Source: Clarireedia homoeocarpa (lineage: Eukaryota; Ascomycota; Leotiomycetes; Helotiales; Rutstroemiaceae). From it: a DNA stretch of 64,000 bases. The notes under the pieces are model-generated. The model saw only the letters and a program-made list of their open reading frames with translations, was not told the origin of the DNA and did not search any database. The translations under genes were made by a program, and so were the position numbers. The number at the start of each line of letters is the position of its first letter. The first letter of the stretch is position 1. The stretch spans positions 321,499 to 385,498 of the forward strand of contig LNKV01000017.1 of assembly GCA_001465935.1 (NCBI GenBank), written 5' to 3'. Of the stretch, positions 1 through 12,491 are shown piece by piece.

Positions 1-842
1 TGCTGTCTATGGCGATTTGTGCGAGAAAAACTATCATACGGTAATGGAGAGAAGAAACGTGGATTCATTAGTGCTGAGGAAGAAGCGGGATTTAAAACAG
101 GAGAAGAAGGTGGTGCTTGGAGTAACGCATCAGCAATTGGTGGGAAGGAAGAAGTATCTTGCCGGACTGCCTGCTGGGTGCGAGATAAATGTTGAGATAG
201 AAAAATAGGAGAGAGGGGAGTAACAGCGAGCGGCGGGAAATAGTCATGGAATGAAGTAGGAGATAAGGGAGGCAGTGAAGACACGGAGGAAGATGTAGAT
301 GCGGAATCAAAGAATATCAGTTGTGTACGACAGAGAGGACATGTATCGCTGGTGTCAAGCCAGGCGCCGAGACAGAGGTGTCCGAACGTATGTCTGCAGG
401 GTGTGCGGACGGGTTTTTCGATCATGCTGGGGTGAACGGTGGTAAGGGGAAGAACTGAAGGGCGTTAGAGTCCTCCTTTTATTTTATTTTTTTGCTCCTA
501 TACTGAGAATACTTTCTCATGGAGAGACATTGGACAAATCGAAATAGAGTAGCAAGCGTGGACAAACATACATTTCTCGAAACAAATGGGACATTTATCT
601 TCCCTCTCTTGCTCCTCCTCTTTATCCGTATTGTCGAGATCAGAATCTGGATGAGAGAAAGGACTGATAGCCCAATGACGGAGTGCATTGGTTACGATAT
701 CTATTCGAGTCTCCATAGCTTGGACAGTATGGGGAGGGGGTATGGATGAGTATGGGCTGTTGTAGTTGCGGGTGTGGTTATGCGGAAATTGCGTGTACGG
801 TATCAACGCTGTTGAGATAGACCGGCGTTGGTGAGAGGACAT
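1..842 (-). CDS. RING-finger protein, probable E3 ubiquitin ligase (3' end outside window)
   Basis: Model: exon 842..572, intron 571..455, exon 454 to beyond base 1. The start ATG at 842 opens a Ser/Pro-rich N-terminus. The RING is split by the intron: exon 1 ends in CPICFEK and exon 2 carries PCRHTFGHLCLGAWL and TCPLCRTQL, giving the eight zinc-ligand positions. Position 5 is Gly (FGHLC), a variant I recall from other fungal RING proteins. The donor is GTATGT, the acceptor is TTCAG, and the phase (1+2 nt) joins the two halves in frame. Downstream is Ser/Pro-rich sequence, open to the window edge. The role as an E2-recruiting ubiquitin ligase is family knowledge; the substrate is unknown. No membrane segment is visible in the part seen. 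Confidence 0.82.
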
Positions 843-1727
843 GATTTGTGTAGAACGTGGGCGAATTGGTTGAGTTGATGGTGGTTTGATGAGAGACTGG
901 TTATGGATGGCTGCTGTAATGCTGTGCGTAGTATTCTCTTACTCGCGTGATGTTCATTCGCTGGCTTGGTCTGGTTGATATGAAATAGAAAGCGAGTGTG
1001 AGGTTGTTGATTATTTATACTTGTATGTGATGATAAGCTGCATGCAAAGAATAAAAGGGGCAGTATGTAGCAATGAATGTTCCGTAGATTTTGTTGTATG
1101 ATAATGAATGAATATAATGTGTAGAAATGCAAGTGAAATAAGAAAATTAATCACCTTGTTCATTCGTTCCTGCCGAGTCAAGGGAGATTTTGTTTTCTCC
1201 CACTCATGATCGATGGCTAGTCTTTTGACGGGACACTGATAGATCCGTCTGGATCTGAATATCACTTCAGATGCGAACTTATGAGGAAGAGAACTTTCTC
1301 TTCGTATGAGACAGAACAAAAGTCTTCGAAGATCATCTCGAAAATCCAAAGAAAAGGCTGGTTGAGGAAAACACTTGCTTGGTCGTACCTTCCTTGAATA
1401 AAGAATCACCGGCGACTTGTGTGCTGAAACGTATTGCTTATGAGGCATCTCTTCTACCAGCCAATCCATACCACGTGATACCTCTTGTCTAAGAACCAGC
1501 TCGTCTTTCTTGGGACCCCATCTATCAGTCATAGATCCATCAGACATCTAGTGCTTCTAATCATGCGATCCCCTCATCTACCAGTCAATGTGTTCGGGCA
1601 AGCACAATCTGCACATACACACAACACCACATACCCTTCTCATCCACCTCCTATCTCACCTCTTGATGCACCTCCTCATCCACTTCCTTCGTCTCCCCCA
1701 TCTTCTCCGCTCCCCATCAAACCTCTA
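843..1727. other. Intergenic region between RING gene and NAT9-like gene, with one weak ORF
   Basis: This is the 5' side of the RING gene and the 3' side of the acetyltransferase gene. The only long frame is a 178-codon ATG ORF on the minus strand (1547..1011). Its first 50 codons look protein-like (charged, with WGPKKDELVLRQEV) and it passes a possible GTACGA donor near 1389. I recognise no family. It could be a small gene, a 5' exon of the RING gene, or chance. Confidence 0.35.
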
Positions 1728-2926
1728 TCAAGATTCGCCATCCCCAAAATCCCCACCCCATCTAACCTCCTTCCAGCCCTCCAGCCCAAATTTCCCCATC
1801 AACCCCTCCACCCTCTCCCTCCCCAGCCATCCCTCAAAAACCAACTCCACCTCCCCAAAATAATTCTCTCCCTCCCCGACCCTCACAAACCCTATACTCT
1901 CAAACAAACCTATACTCTTCTCATTCTTACTTCCTATCTTGACTCTTAGTTGCAGGAGATTCATCTTTTTTCCATTTTCTCTCTTCCCTGCCTCCTTGCC
2001 ATCTTCATCCACCTCTAGTCCATCTTCCTCCCCCTCCTTACTTCCATCACTTCCTCTCCTATACTCCCCCACAATTCCCCCCAACTCCCTCTCCAAATAC
2101 CCCATAAAGGCCAACACCGCCGCCCTCCCATATCCCCTCCCACGCATCTCCATCGGCGCAATCATCAACTCTATCTCCCCAATACAACCCTCATCCGGGT
2201 CCTCGTCTGCGGGGGTGAGGAAAAGATTTATATCGCCTATCATCTGGGGTTGCGGCTTTTGCTCCTTTTGCGAAGTAGATGATTGGTGGTTGGGGGGCTG
2301 AGATTCAGTAGGAGAAGAAGAGGAAGATGGAGGAACACATATGATAAAAGTCAATTTATCATGATCCTTCCGCCATGATTGTTGCATGGCGTATTCTTCT
2401 TCTAGGGAAAGCCGTTCGGATGCGGTGAGGGTTTGTATTTCCTGATTTTTTTGGTTAGTTCTGCTATGTTTGATTCTTTCTAAACTATCTCTGACGAGAC
2501 GAGAAAGAGAACAAAAGACTCTGGCTATACATAGCCACATGACGACCAATGAATGTATCAAAGCAGAGACAAGAGAGAACGAGGGGATGCAGAGAGACAA
2601 TATGACAAGCAGCCCCAACCCCAGCCAACCGCCCACAAACTCCCTCTCCCCTCTCTCCCTCTCCCCCCTTCTCTCCATCCTCAACACCACATGGACCCCT
2701 CACCCATCTCAAAAAGAAACCACCCATCCACCCACCTCATCTCCCATCCACTCATGATAAACCTTCACATGCTCCGCCTCATACGGCACAAGCAGCACCT
2801 TAGACGTCGAAACCGCTACCAAAAAATCAGCAACTTAACCCCTCTCAACCTTACTAACCCACCGCGCAAGCACTCTTGAAATACAAAACTTGCAACTTAC
2901 TTACCCGTGTACTCATTAATCCGCAT
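1728..2926 (-). CDS. N-acetyltransferase 9-like protein (GNAT fold)
   Basis: Model: 2926..2905, 2815..2736, 2441..1728; 271 aa. Exon 1 is only 22 nt (MRINEYT). Exon 2 gives the NAT9 N-terminal block TSKVLLVPYEAEHVKVYHEW. Exon 3 opens with EIQTLTASERLSLEEEYAMQ and continues through IGDINLFLT and EIELMIAP to the acetyl-CoA loop RGRGYGRAAV. NAT9 family members acetylate protein N-termini or tubulin-linked targets; the exact substrate here is not known. Two departures are visible: a Ser/Gln/Pro-rich insert before IGDINLF and an acidic, lysine-rich insert of about 35 residues before LQLRVKIGSKNEKSIGLFE. Intron 2 (2442..2735, 294 nt) is long for this genome. It is partly open in the same frame as exon 3, so a simple ORF call gives a false N-terminus. 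Confidence 0.9.
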
Positions 2927-3557
2927 TTTTTCCGTCCAACTATCACGCTTGTATTTATACAGATGATATGTACATGTACATGTATATGTATATGTATATG
3001 TGTGCACAGTAGAGTAAAATACCCGTCCGTAGTTGCTGAAGACCAACCTAACTTACACCTGGAACAATTTTTTTTTCTTTCCCTTAACCCTAGGGGTATT
3101 TGCATGTTTGTCATGTGACTGACCGATGGATGGATGACTTCTCTTTCTCTCTACACCACAACTGAAAACAATCTTCCCTCGAAAATTAGCATTGACTCGA
3201 TTCTATGAATTGGTGTATTAATTAGCCCGCAGGTGTAGCGACGAGAGCGAGAGAGCAGTTTCCGATATTTGAAGATCTCAAGTAAAAATTCGCATAAACA
3301 TAAACATCTCGTGGCACTACTGTATCCCAGGGAAACCTCACTTCTTGCCGGAGAGGCATAAAGCACGAAAACTCTATATTAGAAATATTTGAATTCTTTC
3401 ATTCTTATATGTGTTGCTCATATATTCCGTTCCAATACGTGGCCCATTTTCTAAACCATGCTCAAAACGCCTATATGCATATGCTCCCCAACCATCCATT
3501 CTCTCATTAAAAACTATATACAGCCCCCTTCACCGACCTGATCTACCTTCCCAGATA
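2927..3557. other. Intergenic: NAT9 promoter side and ABC transporter 3' flank, with microsatellite
   Basis: Both neighbours run leftwards. A TATG/TACATG simple repeat lies at 2965..3004, about 40 nt upstream of the acetyltransferase ATG, probably in its 5' UTR or core promoter. No other gene is seen. Confidence 0.6.
2965..3004. repeat. TATG-type microsatellite
   Basis: Alternating TATATG, TACATG and TGTG units over 40 nt directly upstream of the NAT9-like start codon. Seen directly. Such tracts vary in length between strains. Confidence 0.75.
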
Positions 3558-6500
3558 TCAATCCTGCACACCCGACACCACAGCCACTCGATCAAAGTCC
3601 TCTCTCCTTATACCACTCCTATCACACATACCCCTAAAAATGCCTCCTTGTTCCCACAACTCCACCGGCGGGCCCAACTCCGCAATTGTTCCTTTATCCA
3701 TAACACAAATACGATCGTACCCGATAATTGTCTTCAATCTATGCGCGATACACAGTAGAGTCTTCCCTCTGAAGCCTTCTTGGATCGTTTTCTGGATTTT
3801 CTCATCGGTTTCCATGTCCACAGAACTAGTTGCTTCGTCACAGACGATGATTTGAGAGCCGCGGACGAGGGCACGTGCTAGGGCCATGAGTTGGCGTTGG
3901 CCGAGGGAGTAGTTCATTCCTTCGTCTTCAACTATGGAGTCCAGATGAATGCGCCCGGTGGTTTCATCTTCAAGGTTGGAGTCGGAGGCGACGAGATCGG
4001 CTTGGCGGAGGGCGGACCACAGTTCGAGGTCGGTATGTTCGCTGAAGGGGTCGAGGTTGCTGCGGATGGTACCCTTAAAGAGTGTCGGGTCTTGTGGAAT
4101 AATGGCTAAGTGAGATCGCAGATCATGAAGACCGATCTTACTGATATCGAGACCATCAATGGTGATTGAGCCACCGGAAAGCTCGACAAGGCGGAACAGA
4201 GTTGACATGATACTCGACTTTCCAGCACCAGTTCGGCCGACTACCCCAATCCTCTCGCCACCTTTGACATGCATTGAGAAGTCTGATAGCACAAGTGGAA
4301 GGCCTTCTCTATATCGCATCTGAACATTCTCGAAAATGATTTCACCACGTTCAGGCCATGATTCTCGGACATCGACTGTGTGGAGCGGTGCTTCCTCCTC
4401 TAATGAAGTACCATAATAATGCAGTCGCTCAGTAGCATTCATACCGTTTTCGACTTCCGCCAATTGACGAACCGTGAATTGAATCATCTGCACAATCGAG
4501 AGAATGTACGATAAGACCAATCCAGCAGTAGATGGTCCAACATTAAAACGCGATGTAACGACCAAAATACCCGTAGTAAATACCAAACAATTACCAATTA
4601 AGTCCAACCGTGTCGATAACCAGCGTTGATTGGAGAATGTGAGGAAATAAGCCGAGTCCATATCATCGATAGCTTTTCTCAAATCAGTAATGAATCGGTC
4701 TTTGAGACCATATGCACGGATCGTTGCCGTTCCAGAAAGACCTTCGCTGAATTTAGCGAATACATTTGATCTCAAGACTGATTCAAAACGTTTCATTTCC
4801 CGTGCCGATGCTCGATAGTAGCCAGCTGCGAAGATGAAAAGCAAAAAAAGAGGTCCAAGGGCAATCGCAAAGTAATAGAAGTATGCTATGATCAGCGCGA
4901 AGACGGAGATAATCATAGCTAATGTCAAGAAATACATTCTTATAGCATCAGTCAAATTGTTATCCATGACATCAACATCACGGGAGAAGCGATTGGTGAT
5001 TCGACCGAGAGGTGTTGTATCGAAGAATGACATAGGCGCCCGAAGCGCTTTTGTGATGGCTCTGCTTAGCATGGCTTTGCTGGCGATGGTACCAAGCATT
5101 GTAAGAGATACTAAATAGACACATGTTAGCTTTCCAAAGCCCGGTAGTAGAGAAAGGATGTAGGATACTCACCTGCAAAGAGGAACAGAAAAATGGCTTG
5201 GCTAGCTCCCAGAGCCGCATAAACACCTATGTAAAGCCCAGTCGAGTAGCCAAACTTATTGCTGGTCCACCAAGATAGCCACAGATTTGTCGCAATATTT
5301 GCGCCCTGGGATAGAAGAAGAAAGAAGAATAAAAGAGGAGCATTAAGTATTGTGCCAGAAGCACGAATGTAATCCACGTAAACCGACCACGGAACACTCT
5401 TGACTGATTTTTCTTCTGCTTGCATCAAAGCTGCTGCCTTTCGTTTCTTTTTCTGAACCTTCTTATCGTCTTCGATTCCGTCCTCGTTTGTCTCATCTTT
5501 TTCTTCTTGCTTTTCTTCAACAGCGGTAGTTTCCATTAATTGTTGAAATCCGGCGTTCTCCTTCATAAGATTGTCGAACGTATCAATTGCCTGGATCTTT
5601 CCTTCTTCAAGCCAGATGATTCTATCACAACGATGTAGAACCCAGAGTTGATGAGTTGCCAAGATTCTAGATTTATTCTTCAACAGACCCATGATAGCAT
5701 GGTCGAAAATATGGCGGCCAACATGTGAGTCAACCGCGCTAAGCGGATCATCCATCAGAATCAAATCGGCGTCGAAGTAGATAGCTCGAGCGATGTTCAT
5801 TCGCTGTTTTTGACCTCCTGACACAGTGATACCTTTCTCACCAATTTCTGTTGCATCGCCATTTGGTAGCATGTCCAAATCAGGCCTCAATGCACAAGCA
5901 TCAATAACCTTGTTGTACCATTCCCTGTTCATTTCCTTGCCAAACAGGATATTGTCTCTCACTGTAGCATTTTGGATCCAAGCGTATTGCGGACAGAAAG
6001 CACGATCAGCACCCATCATCATCTCACCTCGAGTTTTCCGCATATCTCCAGCAAGCGCTGCCAGCAACGAGCTTTTTCCCGAACCGACACTCCCAATCAC
6101 CGCGACTAATTCGTTTCTGCCAATCGTGAAGTCCATATTTTGCAGCTTGAACGGCTCTTTGTTCTCGTCGATTGTGCTGGAGTCATCACTAGCCTGTGAT
6201 GAATCCCCACTAGCTTTAGCAGCTGCCTTCGCATCTTTTGCCGCCTGCTTCTTAGCTTGTTTCTCAACCTTAGCTTCTGCTTTCGTTGGTTTCTTTCCGG
6301 GAGGACCAGAATTTTCTGGGTCTTGAGTAGCTGTACGTTCCCAGGTGAAATCCGCTTGCCGTAAAACAACCGCACCATCCAAATCAGGATCGGGCTTAGG
6401 CTCTTCCTCTTGCTCTTCGCTCATAAGGTATTCTTGAATCCGAATGATAGATGACGAAGCATCAATGACCTGGCCAATGACTAGAGGCAGTAAATTGAGT

Positions 6501-8190
6501 GGCAATCGTAGCGAGTTGAAGAGTGCAAGGGAAGAGAAGACTCGTGATGGGTTCAAACCGTGATCCGTTAAGCTGTACGTGATGAAAGCAATCATGGACG
6601 CAAAAATAGGTAAAGTCATCGAAACCGAATTGATGGCGTTCCTGATGGCCAACAAGACTTGAATAGCGTGGATCTCCCTGCTTCTGATTGCAGCCAGTCT
6701 ATCCAAGAAGGCAGTTTCCCAACCGAAGAACTTCACGAACCGTACCGCAGAAAGGATTTCTTGTGTGAGACTAACCCTCTGATCCGTGATTTTGTTAATC
6801 GCTTTACGTCTGGCGAACAGACTCTTAACAGCTTTTGTCAAGAGCGGAAGGCCAACAACAAGGACACCGAAACCTGCCAAAGCGCTGTATGTTAAATTAA
6901 TCAGAAGAAGAATCAAAGTAACAATGCAAGAGATCGGAGCTGTCCAAATCAAGTGAAACATGCCAGACGCTTGATCGATTCTGTAAGTATCAACAGACAT
7001 CAGATTGACCACACGTCCATTAGCCCAGCCCGTGCCATCACCTGCAATACCACGACCAGCATCTGGAGTTCCTCGTGAGCCCGTGCCCTTTCCGTTCTTT
7101 TTACCTTTCTTTCCCTTCGCTTGTTCAACTAGTTGCTGAGCTTTCTGAGCATCTTTTTCACTTTCTTGATCCTGAACTGAACGACCCCCAGCTTTGGCTC
7201 GCGCGGAAATCTTCATGGACTTTTCGAAAATGGCCGAGATAAGTACTGCTCTCGATTGTCCTCCGACTATCATTCCGCGATAGATAAAGTGGTTGGTGCC
7301 TAAAGATTGGAGCATTTGCATAATAGTAATCCCAAAAACCAATCCCAATCCTCGTCCGATGTTTGGTGCCGGCTGTCCACTGCGCGCAGCTACATATGCC
7401 TCTGAAGCGAATGCAATCAAATAACGCAAAGTAAAGGGTGATATAACTTGAAGAATATTAGACAGAAATTGACAGGCTCCTCCAAACCAAAACTCCTTCT
7501 TGAATGTTTCGTGCATTGCCCATAGTAGAGGGTACTTGTCTCCATTTGCAACTCGTCTCTTGAAAGATGCTTGTAGAACATCCGATAACACATCCACGCT
7601 TCGATTTGGGTTGACTGTCCAAATATCATTATGCTCCAATGGTCGTTGATAACCAACCTAGATTGTGTGAGTAAAATTGTCATTGTGATGGCGCATTGTG
7701 GAAAACTCACACTCATGATGGGAGCCATCCATTGAAAATAGAGCAATGAGAAGAAGGAAGCAGTATGCTCTCTGCTTGGCGCGCGCGTTTCGGGAACGGG
7801 TGGTATTTCCCCCCATCGCAAAGGGTTTGGTTGTTTATACCATGGCTTGTGGACAGTTTGGTGGTTCGGGTTCGAGTCCGTTATCGAAAGCGCACTGGCT
7901 GTTGTCGCATAGCTCTTCGTTTGCTTTATCTCCGGTCTCTTCTCGCGATTTATATCCCCATTCGATGATTGGCTCGACGGGTTCCCCGATATCTCCATGT
8001 ATTCCTTCTCGCCATCCGCAGTTTCCAGCGAATTGCGATGTGTCGAGAGTTCTCCATGTTTCTCTAAATATTCCTTATCCGACCCATCTTCATCGCGCGG
8101 TTCCTCGTGATTTGTGTCCTCGAATTCCACGGCGGGATCTTGAGGATGGATGTCTCTCATATGGTTGGAGGGATTAGGCGGATCTGTCAT
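3558..8190 (-). CDS. ABC transporter, ABCC/MRP family, Yor1-like
   Basis: Model: 8190..7711, 7657..5173, 5110..3558; 1505 aa. Introns are 53 and 62 nt with GTGAGT donors and TAG acceptors. The order is a cytosolic N-terminus (about 140 residues, no TMD0), TMD1, NBD1, TMD2, NBD2. NBD1: Walker A GSVGSGKSS near residue 681, signature VSGGQKQR near 771, Walker B LILMDDPLSAVD. NBD2: Walker A GRTGAGKSS near 1278, signature YSLGQRQLM near 1388, Walker B IIVCDEATSSVD. The entry block WMAPIMSVGYQRPLEHNDIW matches Yor1-type half-size N-termini. A lysine/alanine-rich insert lies before NBD1 and another charged linker follows it. Known members export oligomycin, organic anions and drugs at the plasma membrane; the substrate here is unknown. 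The NBD1 signature follows the ABC consensus, while NBD2 has SLGQRQ instead of LSGGQ, as is usual in ABCC proteins. Confidence 0.96.
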
Positions 8191-9866
8191 TATGAAGCTT
8201 GAACGTCAGAGCTTCCGAGCTTCCACACTTCCAAGCTTCCCTTGCTATGGAGGGATTAAGGATACTGACGAAAAGTACTGGAAAGGCGTAAAAGGCGGGA
8301 ATTCATCAAGAGATATATATGATAGAGGGGAAGGGCTCCATTTTATTAAAGATCTATCCCCGGGACACCGAGTGAACGATGAATGAGTACAGTAGTGCAT
8401 TTTACCAGGGAAGCTACGCAAAACGGTTTAAGTTCCGAGGTGTTTTTTTCCGGGGCGAACGCGAGGTTAAGCGAGTCATGATTACCAGTTTTGGGAATTG
8501 GCCGTGAAAAGAGTGAAGATACTCGTAATAAATCAAATTAAAGAGTCAAGATAATACTAAGTGACCAATCGGGCTTTTATCTCACGCAGTTATGGCTACC
8601 TGCGGGGCCTAGCCATGTCCGATGGACGACCCAATACTGCAATGATTTTCTTGCAGCAAAAACGCCCAACCTTATAATACAGTATTGCTACGAGTATGCC
8701 ATTGAGAGGGTGGGAGTGAGTCTACCGTCTACCCACCTAGGACAAAAGCCACCAGAAACAAGCATTTGCCGAGAAGATTCAAGCTCGAGCGCGCGGAATG
8801 CTTTTACAAGTACGGCCGTGCCCGCTTCACACACCAATTCCCTTCCAATCCGGAACCGAACTCGGGACCGAAACCATCGCTTACGTCCCGCGGAGTCATC
8901 TTATCCCCCCGCATCTGCAGCCCAGACGGTCCCGAATGTCTCATTCTCTCGTCTTACGGTAAGCAAAACCTCCAATACCACAGCAATTCCTCTTTCATCT
9001 CTCAGCACATACAGCGACCGATGACTTCACCGCTCCTTCACACACACCTGCTGCATCGGTTGACATCATGACATTTGCGATACGATACGTACGCGGCACT
9101 AAAAGTGGACGGACGTATAGGAGAGGTACTATATGCTTACAGACAAATGGAACGGAGAAGGAGAGAACAGTAAAGGCCGACGACCGAGTTGATGACAAAC
9201 ACAATTTATTTAGACTTACTTGATTGGGCATGGAAATGGGGAACAAGACTTCCGGATATGACGGCATGTTCTCGAGGTGGCTTGCATAAGAGATTCTGCA
9301 TCTCCAAAAGGCAAAACAAAGAAAGTTCGCTCCGTCAGGAGATAAGATAGATACGAGTATCGCCGTCTCTTATGAAACATATCCACACTGATAGTTCGCT
9401 TCACAGTACATGCAGACCGTTTGAACCTTGAAGAGGATCTCGAAGGTTATTTTCACGTTGCCGAAAAGGGGTAAGCTATTCGTTCGAACATTGTATGAAG
9501 CTGATCCGCCAGGCTGTACGAAGCGTAAGAAATGCTTTTGCTATTCCCCCTGGATGGATGTTCTAGAATCTCGTGCGAAATCACCGGTAAGTGGAATCGG
9601 ATCATGAAAGATGTAGCCAAACGCGCGGCTCGTCCCCTGAACTCACTGTTCTACGCAAAGTGCATAGATGGACAAAAAGTTGTTCCGTTCCCACAATTGC
9701 AAATCAAAACGTCAAAAGCGCATACGCATCTGGGTGCCTAGAAGCATAAACCATGTTGAGTCATTGCTTCGCATACCTCATGTAAACCATTCTCTTCACA
9801 GCCACATCTACAGGTGTAGTTCTCAACCCGGCCAATTTCATCCTCAATGAACAATTCCATCACCGC
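8191..9866. other. Intergenic, 1.7 kb: ABC transporter promoter and dioxygenase 3' flank
   Basis: Upstream of the ABC start (8190) are two near copies of a CTTCC-AGCTTCC unit (8205..8241). A pyrimidine/CG-rich stretch (8700..9060) has short open frames but no recognisable domain and no consistent exon set. No tRNA or other RNA gene was seen. Confidence 0.5.
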
Positions 9867-11467
9867 CTATGCATCATCTAGTCCCAAAGCCTCTCTCCTC
9901 GACTTCGCTCCCTCTTCATAATACGGTTTCTCCGCCAAACTGGTAACCCTTGTCCCATGTCTCTCTTCCGTGCCTTCATAATCCCAACTCGCGTTATGGA
10001 TCGTCGCTCGATTGTCCTGTGTTCATCCCAACGTTAGCACAACTCCATTGATACCTCCCATCCGATCTCTTCCCATTCCGTGATATCTCCTCCCTCTTCC
10101 ATCTACCCCACCACAAAAAAGAAAAGAAAAAGAAAATGCAATAACACTCACCCAAATCGCACTCGTCCCCGCCGTCCACTTCCACCTAACCTGAATATCC
10201 ACATTATTCTCATAAACATCACACAAATAGCCCAACACAACATCACTCTCCTGCTTATCCAACCCCACAATCTGCTTCGTCATCGCGCGATTAACCCACA
10301 AGATCTTCCATCCCGTAACAGGATGCACACGGACGAGTGGATGAATCCTCTCAATGTTTTTAGGCCCCACATTCGGATCGTTCCGGTCGAGATATTTGTG
10401 CGCCGAGACATATACGGCTTGTTTACCGTCAATAAAGGCGCGGAAGGCGGGAGAGAGCTTGCTGTAGGCGGCGTAGCCGGATGCCCAGAGCGTGTCACCA
10501 CCGATGGAGGGCACGACGTCGTTGTGGAGGTGGGTGAGACCCGCGGGGTGGAGCTCGTGAACTAGGTCGCTGGGTGGGGGAGTATAAGGGTTAGCGGGTG
10601 GGTGGTTTTTGAAAGGAGGGGATTGATGTTGTTGGATGAGAGAGGGGACCAGAACTTACGTGTGCCATCTACTCGCTCCTCCGGGATTTCTAAAATCTGC
10701 TTTCCTCTCTGTTGCTTGCAGGGCGGGCCAGATGACTGATACGCCTGGAAGTCCAGGTACGTGGGGGACTTGGGGCTGTAGTACCATAAGTCAGTATTCC
10801 TTCATAAATCAATCTTTCTTCTTTCCGTTCCCCATTGCGCCCTCTAAACCCCCCTCAAGAAAGAAACCAACACCTACATGAACTTCCACCTCACCCCACC
10901 ACTCCCCCAAATCCCTCTGCACCTTCGGACTCAAGCCCTCCTGACCTCTAAAAAACACCACACCCCGCTCCGCTACCAACAACGCCACTTCGTCTTTCTG
11001 CGCATCAGTCAATTCATCAAGACGTAGCCCCACAATCTCCGTGCCGATGTGTTTCGTCAGATCGGTGATTGATTCGGCTGCGGCGTAGAGATGTGGTTTT
11101 TTGGGATCAGCGCGGAGACCAGCATCGTGGTGGGGACGCGGGGTGGAGCGAATTTCGAGGACGTCTTGGACTAGAGAGGAGGTTAGTGTGGGAGGTAGAG
11201 TAGGGGGGTGGATGGGCGGTTGCGGGCGGGGACCAGAATGAGGCAGATAGGAGCTATGGTAGAGGAAGAAAGGGAAGGAGAGTAACACGCACGGTACAAC
11301 GGCACATCAGGACGTGTAGGATAACCCTCTGAAAGATCAATTCCTGCCTTCTCTAACCGTTTGCGCGTCAATTCAGGAAGCGGTAATGAATCCTTCCTCG
11401 GTTTGACAGCATCTTTGATCTTACTCGAGGGATGAATCGACAAATCGGATGTTGCTGAAGGAGCCAT
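9867..11467 (-). CDS. TauD/TfdA-type 2-oxoglutarate- and Fe(II)-dependent dioxygenase
   Basis: Model: 11467..11293, 11170..10878, 10775..10660, 10569..10152, 10016..9867; 383 aa. The four introns are 90-135 nt with GTGCGT, GTAGGT, GTAAGT and GTGAGT donors. The family core is assembled only after splicing: LVAERGVVFFRGQEGLSP, then VPGLPGVSVIW, then the iron ligands in WHTD (H194 and D196), HNDVVPSIGGDTLWASGYAA, the distal histidine region RVHPVTGWKILWVN, and DNRATIHNASWDYEG, whose Arg binds 2-oxoglutarate in this family. Members such as yeast Jlp1 hydroxylate sulfonates or related compounds to release sulfite; the substrate is not readable from sequence. The ORF is intact, with no targeting signal seen (N-terminus Ser/Pro/Lys-rich). 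Confidence 0.93.
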
Positions 11468-12491
11468 TTCTGCTTTTCTATATTTAATAAATGCTTTCTA
11501 TGAATACGAAGCCCGAATAGATGATCTGGGTAGGTGTAGGAGTATTGTTGAATCGAAGAACCCGATCGGGATAGATCTGGTGAGGATGGAAAATAGGGCA
11601 GAAGAAGATATAAACAGCCACAATGCAAAACCAATGATACCTAGCATCCATCAGCTTTTATCTATACTTCGCTCGTCCCCCTCCAAACCCCCTCTTTCCC
11701 ATAGAAAATCGATTTCTAATCCGTCTCCAAAATTAATGTTCTGTATCTGATGATTCGCACGTGGAACATGTGAAGACGAGGGTGAGGGCATAGACAAACA
11801 TGCGGGGTAAATGTCGTGATTGAAGAATCATCGGCAAGTAGAAGCTGCAGATACAACGTTAGAGATAAATGAAACAGATTGAATTGGACAAGTGAGAGAA
11901 TGGTGTGATGTGGTGTGCTTTTAGCTTGGAATTCATACGGTTTTGCTTTGAGGGAGTTCTTATCTAGGAGAGGAGGATGAGGTACAAACTACTCTAGTAA
12001 GATTGATAGCGAACAACGAGAAGGTAAAAGGGCTGGTTTCTGGTGGCTCTTTACAACTTCGAATGCATAGACTTGGCCGAAGCATCCGGAATGTTGGCTT
12101 GTTTTGGAAAGAGCGCGGCGTATCCTCACCTGCTTGAGAAGATGCAACATTCGATACTTATCTTTCATAGTTACTTCAAATAGCGTTGCTTGCGCTTCTT
12201 TGCAAACTCACAACCCAAGCTGTCCGAATCGGCTTGACATCCCTTCACAATTCACACTTCCTCATGTTCTCTCAAAATTTTCCAGTGGATTTGATGCTCA
12301 TCTTCTTTATTCTAACCTAATAGAACAGAAGTAGGATATCACATCACAGCACCATCTTGCCAATGCCATGGCATACCAATCAACACGAATATGCCCGTTT
12401 TCATTTGCGCAATACCGTTTTCATTGACTTTATTTCATCCACTGCCCGATATCTTCACCCATTCACCCATTTCCCATCACCTAGTCGAAAT
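11468..12491. other. Intergenic, 1.0 kb: dioxygenase promoter and eL38 3' flank
   Basis: Both neighbours are transcribed leftwards. I see no conserved coding block, RNA gene or repeat in this stretch. Confidence 0.5.

Noticed and set aside
1485..1949. Pro/His/Leu-rich plus-strand frame
   Set aside because: Antisense shadow of the NAT9-like coding exon and its flank.
7860..7880. GGTTCGAGTCC-like sequence resembling a tRNA T arm
   Set aside because: It lies inside ABC transporter exon 1 and no acceptor, D or anticodon stem can be built around it.
10080..10565. 161-codon plus-strand frame
   Set aside because: Antisense to the dioxygenase exons, which carry clear family motifs.
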